From Vreelandella jeotgali Hwa (GTDB lineage: Bacteria > Pseudomonadota > Gammaproteobacteria > Pseudomonadales > Halomonadaceae), in NCBI RefSeq assembly GCF_000334215.1, contig NZ_AMQY01000014.1, positions 248,001-312,000 on the forward strand: DNA of 64,000 bases, read 5' to 3'. Both the position numbers and the translations under genes were made by a program. Positions within the stretch are counted from its first letter, which is position 1; the number at the start of each line of letters is the position of its first letter. Positions 54,401 to 64,000 of the stretch are shown here, in pieces. Below the pieces are notes generated by a model. That model did no database searches and was not told the origin of the DNA. It saw only the letters and a list, made by a program, of their open reading frames with translations.

Positions 54401-56153
54401 GCTGCGCCGCGATATGGGCTACCACGCCGCGATCATTACGGCGTTTCAGTCCGCCGGATTGGGGCTCAATTTCAAGGTGGATACCCACCTGGGGCGGGAC
54501 GGCGAGCGCGATGTGGATATGCTGGTGCTGGGTATGTCGCCGCACTTTACCGCGGCGCGTCCGCGCTTTGAGCGCTACCAGGGTCCGCCTGGCGAACGCC
54601 AGCCGGAAGAACCCCAGTTCAAGCGCGATAGCCGCGGGGAGCACAATCGACGCGCTTTTGTGCATAACAACCGCGTGATTCACGGCGTGGCGCTGACCGG
54701 CATGGAGCTTGCCGCGCGGCTTAACCAGCAGCGCTGGGGACGCGAAGAGGATATGCCCGCTCGGCATTATCGCGCCCGCCATATTCGCTTGCATCCGGAC
54801 AGCTACCTGGCGGCATTCCCCGCTTTCCTGCGCGAACAGCATGTCGTGGATCTGGCGCGGACGGTATTTCAAGCAGCGGGGCGTGGCGAGCGCACCCAGG
54901 CGGCACAGCCGCAGACGCTCTTGGTGTGCGATGAGATAATCACCGATCTGGTAGCGGCAGATCCTTATCTTTACGGCGATGACGGCCATGGCGGCTCACG
55001 CGCGGATCAGCAGCACGCGGCTTCGCTCAACAGCCTGGCGCTGATGGAGTACGCCCGTCGCTATCGTCGCCGCATGTATGGCTATCCTGCCCCTGAAGAC
55101 CGCGCCGCCGCTGAGGTTCAGCTGCGCCAGGCGGAGCAGGCCTTCAGCGATAATCCGGCGGTGCCCGGCTTTAAAAATCGCTTGTTACAGCGTATCAAGC
55201 AGATGCAGGCCGGTGAGCTTGCGTCCAGCGAGGCTGCGGAGCTGATACGCCAGTGGGAAGCCTGGCGAGATCCGGCGCTACTATTCGCCCAAACGCGCAA
55301 GGCTTACCGCCACCAGGCGCTTGCGGCCGGCGTGCCGGAAAAGATACTGGCGCTGATGTGGTGGCCGCTATCGGCTAACTGCCGGCTGCCTGTTTACAAG
55401 GGGGCCAACGGTTACGCGGGCATAGCGCTGGTGCCGCCCCATGACGATGAGGCCGATAACGCCACGCCTTATCCCCACGCCGCCCAGGGGTTTCGTCTGC
55501 CGAGCGATATGCTTCAGCACATGCAGCGTCACGGCATCGCACATCCGGACTGGACGGCTCCCACGCTACACGATGTGGATAACGCCAGCGTACTGCATCC
55601 GATACTGGAGCCGGACGCCAACGGCATCTGGGGCGAGCTGGCGCTGGACGGCTGGTTTGCCGACGTGAAGGCCGAGCTAGCGGGCGCTGAACGCCTGAGC
55701 GGTATCGACACCCAGCGCATCTACGAGCTGTTTGATCGCTACTGGCGCTGCCGAGCGGCAGACGGCGAATACGTGCTGATCGCGCTGGATGCCAAGCACT
55801 ACGCCCGCGCCACAGATCGGCGGCTGGGTACCGCCGTAAGCGATGACGCGCAGGGCAAACAGGACGCCGTACGCCGCTGGGCTCGGGAGCACGGCTATGG
55901 TCGCACGGTGATGGCCTACGTTAATACGCGGCCGTGCCCGCAGGAAGAGGCCCGCGCCGGCATTCAGCGGGCCGATCTGCTGTCTTTCAGCGCCTTTGTG
56001 CGCACGCTGCCTACGGACGTCAACGCCCCTCGTGATGTGTCGTTTGCCGAGACCAGCGTGCCCTCGGGCACCCCGCTGGAGTCACCGCTGTTGGCAGTTA
56101 ATCCCGTTGCGGCCGAACGCTTGCTGGCCGCCGTTCAAGGAGATATTCCATGA
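51489..56153 (+). CDS. 1554-aa SF2 helicase-like protein with a C-terminal PD-(D/E)XK-type nuclease region
   Basis: A very large protein with AAAGGAGG ten bases before ATG. Visible SF2-type motifs in order: Walker A TGTGKT (36-41), Walker B LLLLDESD (325-332), motif III-like LISATGG (714-720), motif IV-like VLLVTYYSG (902-910), motif V-like FQSAGLGLNF (986-995) and motif VI-like QAAGRGER (1128-1135). About 380 residues separate motifs II and III, far more than in ordinary helicases. Near the C-terminus IYELFDRYW (1411-1419) and YVLIALDAKHY (1428-1438) match the Glu helix and the (D/E)XK strand of PD-(D/E)XK nucleases. The stop overlaps the next gene by ATGA. I cannot assign it to a named system. 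Overlapping codons and close GC to the surroundings suggest an established island, not a recent arrival. Confidence 0.75.
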   Translation: MKDDANQHPIGLIYRSIHRAVREATEPHIHQSNQATGTGKTYQALMTSVEALEQAKAAGESLIVVYVAPQHRHIPFENRAGRHPSGSPQALLAAADIPAVKVNSRTLLTDPEEAHNLYQDLNQTERHLKSSYDDKAAPSLVRCLQQLLYQFQSPQTVEQELPENALDITRSLIQRQQKTLGRLRQEGFTEAELERNLERLQHAHDRLFSELQRAVDVALKQSTLDGKTLESVLGHKALVAPFRFFQRQLFPWYEVVRRPGGPLGMVAMTASRLMTRHRFPCPRRALASADKGDFTTTQCYVEDAIHGAGAGSDVSGLNEGRTRFLLLLDESDEVKQVLNQAASVGKTARRRYLSGMLLDQARATQIGNTLLNEMPLVFCTAAHRDAVWEGYKALEEAHPGLVGHNEATTPDKVEKLRPLPPEAELALRQHQRRHKLGTGSPAHHLQQLRLRERLVELIDRQYCEHAVIHGSGEDKLGLFVRQLKAFCQRVSWINLNLGDPTVAAAGSTGTFTAGSWAFVNLDDERLAGLLAHRDSADVNELDIISEAFLHRSGGETSGTTFALADSFELMLTLTGLVHLMENTAEQRAFRLLKAPYRGNNRTSSAPLTEMLERLAGVQMRELMTARRDLAPGAVIDDDIAFRFPHLIMQWVPDFARRFVPGAPGESVVPAIGFRAWSAEHHLEQLISPQAYAFSRPDMADSVSGRQRPAHSLVLISATGGFAATHLGGFAGAMLAHSRFVRYVPMSKADLELARQARDIRHQGQDGKSGRPKPCVAQLPEHAGLLAEDARGPLLVELDETLAQTTTNSFKRRETRRVVELITLLGHAPRRIAPDTMSTADIHGAVQPALVENAEPCMALMLIQSLKTPVAVLKQLCGKRLTSIIDGHLYGYDTGRRDGSRPVLLVTYYSGRESGTDARINQMLRGEGSGSQQERQTFAQFLQRANPALDLARAFPAEDASGTPQQYAATDLLRRDMGYHAAIITAFQSAGLGLNFKVDTHLGRDGERDVDMLVLGMSPHFTAARPRFERYQGPPGERQPEEPQFKRDSRGEHNRRAFVHNNRVIHGVALTGMELAARLNQQRWGREEDMPARHYRARHIRLHPDSYLAAFPAFLREQHVVDLARTVFQAAGRGERTQAAQPQTLLVCDEIITDLVAADPYLYGDDGHGGSRADQQHAASLNSLALMEYARRYRRRMYGYPAPEDRAAAEVQLRQAEQAFSDNPAVPGFKNRLLQRIKQMQAGELASSEAAELIRQWEAWRDPALLFAQTRKAYRHQALAAGVPEKILALMWWPLSANCRLPVYKGANGYAGIALVPPHDDEADNATPYPHAAQGFRLPSDMLQHMQRHGIAHPDWTAPTLHDVDNASVLHPILEPDANGIWGELALDGWFADVKAELAGAERLSGIDTQRIYELFDRYWRCRAADGEYVLIALDAKHYARATDRRLGTAVSDDAQGKQDAVRRWAREHGYGRTVMAYVNTRPCPQEEARAGIQRADLLSFSAFVRTLPTDVNAPRDVSFAETSVPSGTPLESPLLAVNPVAAERLLAAVQGDIP

Positions 56154-58957
56154 CCGTGATTTCTTCTGCGACTGTCGGCGTTGCTGCGCTTGACGCCGAG
56201 ACGCCGCTGATGGATTTGCGCACCAACCAGATAGACCTGGGGCTTGCGCCGGAAAAACCGGGTGCCGGCGACCGCGCCCTTGATCTGGGCGAGAAGCTGT
56301 TGGCTTACTGCGCCGCCGCGGCGCGGACCGAACACGGCGAACGGCTAATGGCGGTTGCGCTGCTGTCGGCTGACGAGATGTACGCCCGTGGGCCGGTGGC
56401 GGCAGACCCCGATGCCCCGTCCGAGGTGCTGAAAACGCTTGAAGAGCAGGGTGGCGATGCGCCAGGCGAGTCAGAGGCTCTTGAAGCTATTGGTCGGACC
56501 GGCTCGCTGTTTGCCTCACCCGAGGCAAGTGAGATTCCGCAGCCCAAGGCCGCGCCGGCTCCCGAACGGCTACCTTATCGCTGGCTTAACCGCCAGGCGA
56601 CCCAACGCTTCACCCAGCTGATGGCGGCTACCCACGGCCAGGCAGCGGGTGCGGTGCGCAGCAAGCGCTTTGCCGGCGTGTTAGATATCTATGTAGGCAA
56701 CGGCCGGCATATCAAGCCGCGTGCCACGGGGCTAATGCTGCTGGGCGGCGAGGCGCCCGCTGACCCTGCACTGGCCGCACGGCTGTCAGACCCTGACACC
56801 GTGGCGCTGGACACGCCCGAAGCGCGCCGCGAATGGCTCGGCGCTCTGGCCCACTGGGGCGACCAGTACCGCTACGGCGCGCATGTTCAGGCCAACATTC
56901 GGTTGCAGCAGCTGATGGAGCTGGCGCTGCGCGTCTATCTGCGCCGGCAGGGCATAGAGGACGGCGCTCCGGAAGACGAGCTGGGGCTGCTGCTGGGCAG
57001 TACGTTGATGCTGCGCGTGTCGCTGAAAGCCGGCATGCTCAAGGGCTACCGCCTTGAGATTGCCATCGACAAGAGCGGTAGGCTCAGCGTGAAAACGATC
57101 AAAAGCGCACAGTCGATCGGCTCGCTGAACGCCCAGCGCGAGGTCGCAGACGCGCTGGGCCGAGGGGTTGTGGAATACCCTGGTTTGCCGCTGCTGGAAT
57201 GCCAGGCGCTCGCTCCCCAACACCGGCGCGACGCGACGCGCTTTTGCAGCGATATGGATTTTTTCCACGCAGTATATCTCGGAGCTGATTCAACCCGCGA
57301 CGAACGGCGGGAAAAATGGGCCGCCAAGCACGGTCAGGAACAGGCAGATGAGTTAGAGCGCAAGCACCGCCGAGCCGTGTTGAAGAGCGGCATTGTGCGC
57401 AAAAATCGCGCCCAGGATCTGGTCGAGCACTGCCTTGATGAAGCGCTAGGGAAGGATGCCGTGACACCGTGTCGTTTTCAGCCCGTAGAAGGGCGGCGGG
57501 TGCCCGTGCGCAGCAAGGGCAAAGAAGCGGATGCGCTGCCCGTGTTTTTGCGCGAAGGGCTGCCCGGCCTGCAGGTGGTATACGGTGAAAACCTGCCCAA
57601 AAGTGCCGAACGCCGCGAGCTACACGCCGCTCTTGAGCGGGCGCTGATACGCCACGGCGTTTTTGGCCACGATGCCAAGTACTCGTCCAAACAGCGCATT
57701 CGCGTATGCGAGAACCTTAAGCAGACCCAAGATAGCGATCACCCCGTGCTGGTTGTGCAAGTGCCGACAGCCGAGCGCACATCGCGCGGCGCAAGTGTGG
57801 CCACCAGCGGCTGGGTAGCGCTTGGCGGCGACGCTCGCAGGCCGCTGACCGGCAACGCCACGGCGCACGCGCTGGCGGCCAGGGAGTACGCCGGCGAGCA
57901 AAAAATCGGCTGGCGGGCGGATGCTTATACCCAAGCCAAGCTAACGCTTTACGACACTGGCCGTGACGACTGGCGCGCTCTGCAGGGGCTAAACCTGTCC
58001 TCGGCGGATATGGATCAGCTCATGGTTGATAAAGAGCGGGGAGAGCTTCAGCACAAGCTGGCTAACATCAGCCACGAGCTGAAATACAAATACCGCCTGC
58101 AGCAGGGCGAGGATTTCCCGCTGAGCGGTGCCTGGCGGGCGCTATCCCGCCAACAGCTGGAAGGTTCAGACGCAGGCCAGCGTTTTGTTTGCCTGTACGG
58201 CCACTCGCCCAAGGGCTCGGCGGCCCGAGCCGCCGTGCTCGAATACGCGCTAAGCGGTGATACGCTTCGGGTGCTGCGCTGGGCCACCGGCACCTGCCGG
58301 CTGCCCGGGTCGGAGCGCACGACGTTTTCGGCTGCTGCGGCTAACAGAACTCAGCTGTATAAAGCCTATTGCGCTGCGCTTGAAAGCTGGCCTCAATCCT
58401 CGGCCGTGCGGCTGGAGGCGATGCTTGAAGGCATGGTAGCAGGGCATCACCCGCTTAACGACGCGCTGCTGGTGTACTCGCCGGATGACAACCAGCTGCT
58501 GGTAGAGCAGCAGCGCTGGGGCAGCGCCGAGCTATTGGGCGCCACGTGGCGCGACTTTCCTTTTACGCGCATTCTGCGCGACGGACCGCAGCAGGGCGAT
58601 AAAAAGCTGCCCAATCTTGCGCGTTCCAATGAAGGCGGTCCGGCCGCCGCCGCGCAGCTCATCCCGTTACCGCACCAATACGATGTGCTGCTGGAGCCTG
58701 CAGGCGCGAAAGTGCACGGCATCCGCGCCATGCGTAACGCCCAAGGGAAAGAAAAGCGCAACAACCCCTTGATCAGCTGGCAGGTGCTTGAGCCCCAGCG
58801 CCAGGGTAAAACCCAGCTTCAGGCAGTTGACGCGCCGCACCAACAGCCGGTGTTTCACAGCTTTATCGAGACACTAACGGACAACCTGATCAAGCAGGGC
58901 AGCATCAGCCGCACGCCGCTGCCCGGCAAGCTGGTTAAGCTGCTGGTGAGTAATTGA
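56150..58957 (+). CDS. 935-aa protein of unknown family, partner of the helicase-like protein
   Basis: Starts in the stop of the helicase-like gene (AAGGAGAT before the ATG), so the two are translationally coupled and probably made in fixed ratio. It has no signal peptide or membrane helices. Residues 85-140 are a flexible acidic/Pro-Ala-rich linker; the rest has alternating strands and helices, with a charged helical segment at about 380-425 and a conserved-looking C-terminal part (VFHSFIETLTDNLIKQGS, about 901-918). I see no catalytic motif I can name. Possibilities are a nucleic-acid-binding guide or sensor, or an RNase H-fold (Argonaute-like) protein as in helicase-nuclease-PIWI-RE operons; neither is shown by the sequence. 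Confidence 0.75.
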   Translation: MTVISSATVGVAALDAETPLMDLRTNQIDLGLAPEKPGAGDRALDLGEKLLAYCAAAARTEHGERLMAVALLSADEMYARGPVAADPDAPSEVLKTLEEQGGDAPGESEALEAIGRTGSLFASPEASEIPQPKAAPAPERLPYRWLNRQATQRFTQLMAATHGQAAGAVRSKRFAGVLDIYVGNGRHIKPRATGLMLLGGEAPADPALAARLSDPDTVALDTPEARREWLGALAHWGDQYRYGAHVQANIRLQQLMELALRVYLRRQGIEDGAPEDELGLLLGSTLMLRVSLKAGMLKGYRLEIAIDKSGRLSVKTIKSAQSIGSLNAQREVADALGRGVVEYPGLPLLECQALAPQHRRDATRFCSDMDFFHAVYLGADSTRDERREKWAAKHGQEQADELERKHRRAVLKSGIVRKNRAQDLVEHCLDEALGKDAVTPCRFQPVEGRRVPVRSKGKEADALPVFLREGLPGLQVVYGENLPKSAERRELHAALERALIRHGVFGHDAKYSSKQRIRVCENLKQTQDSDHPVLVVQVPTAERTSRGASVATSGWVALGGDARRPLTGNATAHALAAREYAGEQKIGWRADAYTQAKLTLYDTGRDDWRALQGLNLSSADMDQLMVDKERGELQHKLANISHELKYKYRLQQGEDFPLSGAWRALSRQQLEGSDAGQRFVCLYGHSPKGSAARAAVLEYALSGDTLRVLRWATGTCRLPGSERTTFSAAAANRTQLYKAYCAALESWPQSSAVRLEAMLEGMVAGHHPLNDALLVYSPDDNQLLVEQQRWGSAELLGATWRDFPFTRILRDGPQQGDKKLPNLARSNEGGPAAAAQLIPLPHQYDVLLEPAGAKVHGIRAMRNAQGKEKRNNPLISWQVLEPQRQGKTQLQAVDAPHQQPVFHSFIETLTDNLIKQGSISRTPLPGKLVKLLVSN

Positions 58958-59102
58958 CATTGATAGCTGACAAAAAAGCAAGGCCTATGCGATGAGTAGC
59001 ACCGATGCTCCTGTAATAGCTGTCGGGCGGATCGATTTTTCTACTTTTTAAATAACTGCCTCAACAAGGTATCTGATGTTGTTGGGCAGCATCAGGACCG
59101 CT

Positions 59103-59537
59103 TCAGTCATCATCGTGTTTGAAAAACGGCGATAGCCCCTGCTCGATAAAGGTTTCCAGTCCGGCGGCTTCCAGTGCGGGGCGGCAGGCGTCGCGGGCTT
59201 CATCGGGCAGTTTGAAGCGGCTTATTTCCTTGTGCAGCGCCAGCAGCATGTCGTTATCGCTCAGGTGACGGGCGGTTTCCGGTGTCCAGCTGTACTTTTC
59301 CATGACCATCAGTTCGAGTATCTCGCGTCCGGGCAGCGGGGCCCAGGGGGCGGCGCGGGTTTGGCGGGCTTCCTGTCCGAAACAGGCCAGCAGATAACCG
59401 GGAAAGCAGGTATCGATGGTTTTCTCGGCAGCTTGTTGGGTATCCAACGCGGGGTATTGCTCGCTGACCCAGCGCTGCGCGTCCGCCAACATTTCCTTCC
59501 ATACGGCGGTATAGTCCATGGTAATCAGGCAGGACAT
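59103..59537 (-). CDS. hypothetical 144-aa protein
   Basis: A soluble protein starting MSCLITMDYTAVWKEML with AGGAAGA seven bases upstream; an internal ATG six codons later is the alternative start. It is about 145 bases from the preceding convergent gene and about 50 bases downstream of ppnN on the same strand, so it could be the last gene of that transcript. No family recognised. Confidence 0.65.
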   Translation of the reverse strand: MSCLITMDYTAVWKEMLADAQRWVSEQYPALDTQQAAEKTIDTCFPGYLLACFGQEARQTRAAPWAPLPGREILELMVMEKYSWTPETARHLSDNDMLLALHKEISRFKLPDEARDACRPALEAAGLETFIEQGLSPFFKHDDD

Positions 59538-59590
59538 ACAGTCTTCCTTGCGTCGATGAATGGATGAGTGACCCGGATGATTGGGGTGGC

Positions 59591-60973
59591 TTATTCGAGA
59601 GTGTAGCAGGGGGTGTACGGCTGGTCGCCCAGCTTCATGCGGCCCTGGGCGGCGAAGGACGTGAGCAGGGTATCGAGTTTTTGCATCATATCCGGCTCGG
59701 CGCTGAGTTGGAACGGGCCTTTGGCGGCAATCGCGCGGATACCGTCTTCCTTGACGTTGCCCGAGACAATGCCCGAAAACGCGCAGCGCAGGTTGGCGGC
59801 AAGCTCGTGGGTGGGCTGGTCCCGGTGGAGCTTCAGGTTGCGCATGGCCTCGTGGCTGGCATCGAAGGGCGCCTGAAAGCCCCGTGCAATGGTCAGCCGC
59901 CAGTTATAGTAAAAGGCATCCTGGTGGGTACGACGAAACCGGGTAATGTCGTCAACGCCCTGGCGCATGACGCGGGCCACTTCCGCCGGGTTGCCGGTAA
60001 CGATGCGGTAGTAGCGGCGCACGTCTTCGCCCAGGGTGCAGACCAGAAATTCGTCGATGGTGCGGAAGTAGTCGGCCGCGCTGGCCGGGCCGGTGAGAAT
60101 CAGCGGGTAGGGAATATCGGCGTTGTCCGGGTGGAGGAGGATGCCCAGCAGGTAGAGGATTTCCTCGGCCGTACCCACGCCGCCGGGAAAGACGATAATA
60201 CCGTGCCCCAGACGCACGAACGCTTCCAGACGCTTTTCGATGTCCGGCATCACGACCAGCTCGTTGACAATGGGATTGGGCGCTTCCGCGGCGATGATGC
60301 CAGGTTCCGAAATGCCCAGGTAGCGGCTGTCGGAGCGGCGCTGCTTGGCGTGGGCCAGGTTGGCGCCTTTCATCGGGCCTTTCATCGCGCCGGGGCCGCA
60401 GCCGGTGCAGATATCGAGCTCGCGCAGGCCCAGCTGGTAGCCCACGTCCTTGGTGTATTCGTATTCCTCTCGGGAAATGGAGTGCCCGCCCCAGCAGACC
60501 ACCATGCTGGGGTCATGTTCGGGCCGGAACGCGCCGGCCTTGCGCAGAATGTGGAACACCGCATTGGTGGTGCCTTCTGCAGTCGACAGGTCGAAGCGGT
60601 CGTGTTCCTGAATTTCGTTGTAAACGTAGACAATATCGCGGATAACGGCGGACAGATGCTCGCGGATACCGCGAATCATGCGGCCGTCGACAAACGCCTC
60701 GGCCGGGGCGTTGCTGAGCTTGAGGCGGACGCCGCGATCCTGTTGCAGCACTTCAATGTCGAAGTCCTTGTACGCTTCCAGCAGCGCCAGGCTGTCATCG
60801 GTGGGCATGCCGCTGTTGAGGACCGCCAGCGAGCAGCGGCGCAGCAGCTCGTGGAGCCCCGTTCTGGAGGTGTGCTTGAGCCGGTTGACTTCGTGTTGCG
60901 AGAGCACTTCCAGACTGCCTTCCGGGGAAATGATGCTGGAAAGCGTGGGGCGCTGCGGGGCGGTATCGCTCAT
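59591..60973 (-). CDS. ppnN: nucleotide 5'-monophosphate nucleosidase
   Basis: A 460-residue PpnN (YgdH) of the LOG-like family, close to the 454 residues of the E. coli enzyme. It splits purine and pyrimidine monophosphates into base and ribose 5-phosphate and is activated by (p)ppGpp. Landmarks: LSQHEVNRL, CTGCGPGAMKGPMKGA, and the signature FPGGVGTAEEILYLLGI. Two upstream in-frame ATGs (60988, and one further up) have no better ribosome site; the start is uncertain by up to 5-20 residues. Confidence 0.93.
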   Translation of the reverse strand: MSDTAPQRPTLSSIISPEGSLEVLSQHEVNRLKHTSRTGLHELLRRCSLAVLNSGMPTDDSLALLEAYKDFDIEVLQQDRGVRLKLSNAPAEAFVDGRMIRGIREHLSAVIRDIVYVYNEIQEHDRFDLSTAEGTTNAVFHILRKAGAFRPEHDPSMVVCWGGHSISREEYEYTKDVGYQLGLRELDICTGCGPGAMKGPMKGANLAHAKQRRSDSRYLGISEPGIIAAEAPNPIVNELVVMPDIEKRLEAFVRLGHGIIVFPGGVGTAEEILYLLGILLHPDNADIPYPLILTGPASAADYFRTIDEFLVCTLGEDVRRYYRIVTGNPAEVARVMRQGVDDITRFRRTHQDAFYYNWRLTIARGFQAPFDASHEAMRNLKLHRDQPTHELAANLRCAFSGIVSGNVKEDGIRAIAAKGPFQLSAEPDMMQKLDTLLTSFAAQGRMKLGDQPYTPCYTLE

Positions 60974-61094
60974 CGTGGGGCTGTCCATCCTTGCGTTGGG
61001 TGCTGCATTCAGCGGGGTCGAATCGGCGGCCATATTAGCATGCTGCCTGCGGTGATACAGCGCTGGCGCCGCCCTGTAGGGGCTCGTTTCAAGC

Positions 61095-61125
61095 AAAACG
61101 CCCCGCGCTCGGCGAGCACGGGGCG
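61095..61125 (-). terminator. Rho-independent terminator after gcvP
   Basis: Read on the minus strand, CGCCCCG, an inner paired loop, CGGGGCG and TTTT form a strong hairpin about 40 bases beyond the gcvP stop. It separates gcvP from ppnN. Confidence 0.8.
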
Positions 61126-61164
61126 TAGCGTTACGGCGCGGCCGGCATCCGGCAATCGTGGCGT

Positions 61165-64000
<2,836 letters not shown>

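Noticed and set aside
56150-58957. Assignment of the 935-aa protein as an Argonaute or PIWI-RE protein
   Set aside because: The gene arrangement is suggestive, but I found no catalytic tetrad or conserved Arg/Glu pattern that I could point to.

Overview
The window looks like chromosome of a high-GC gammaproteobacterium of the Halomonas type (Halomonadaceae). The evidence is gene content and order: gyrA-serC-pheA-tyrA/aroA(fused)-cmk-rpsA, rnfB beside metG, an MvaT-type silencer instead of H-NS, pilBCD-coaE-yacG, and a CrbS-like sensor locus. Taxonomy is inferred; no rRNA is present.

Layout. 1-4.3 kb (minus): a signalling locus with a receiver-only response regulator, a membrane/DEDDh-exonuclease fusion, a small two-helix membrane protein and the transporter-like half of a CrbS-type histidine kinase that runs off the left edge. 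4.5-10.8 kb (minus): nth, rnfB, metG, a small protein, an acyltransferase and rdgC. 11-21.5 kb (plus): thioesterase, gyrA, the serine/aromatic operon, cmk, rpsA and a clear terminator. 21.5-23.5 kb: AT-richer DNA with mvaT and repeat-bearing spacers. 23.5-29.2 kb (minus): a diverged Tus-like protein, yacG, coaE and pilD-pilC-pilB. 29.4-32.0 kb: three tandem type IV pilin genes, the first broken by an IS481-family element and by a separate frameshift. 32.1 kb: tRNA-Pro(GGG).

32.4-51.2 kb is accessory in character: exported rhodanese and DsrE-like proteins, a ZIP transporter, a TetR-MFP-RND efflux operon with a palindromic operator, cytochrome c', a PcfJ-like protein, trimethylamine monooxygenase (tmm), a cytochrome b/molybdopterin oxidoreductase fusion, a gene split by an IS1380-family element, an OmpV/MipA porin, 7-alpha-hydroxysteroid dehydrogenase and a small membrane protein. 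51.4-59.0 kb is the most unusual part: a two-gene operon of a 1554-aa SF2 helicase-like protein with a probable C-terminal PD-(D/E)XK nuclease, followed with a 4-base overlap by a 935-aa protein I cannot place. This is the best candidate for an undescribed conflict or nucleic-acid-processing system. 59.1-64 kb (minus) returns to housekeeping: a small protein, ppnN and gcvP (cut by the right edge).

A recurring structural feature is short tandem repeats (13-15 bases per unit, two to four units) in or just beyond intergenic spacers, seen at five separate places with unrelated unit sequences.
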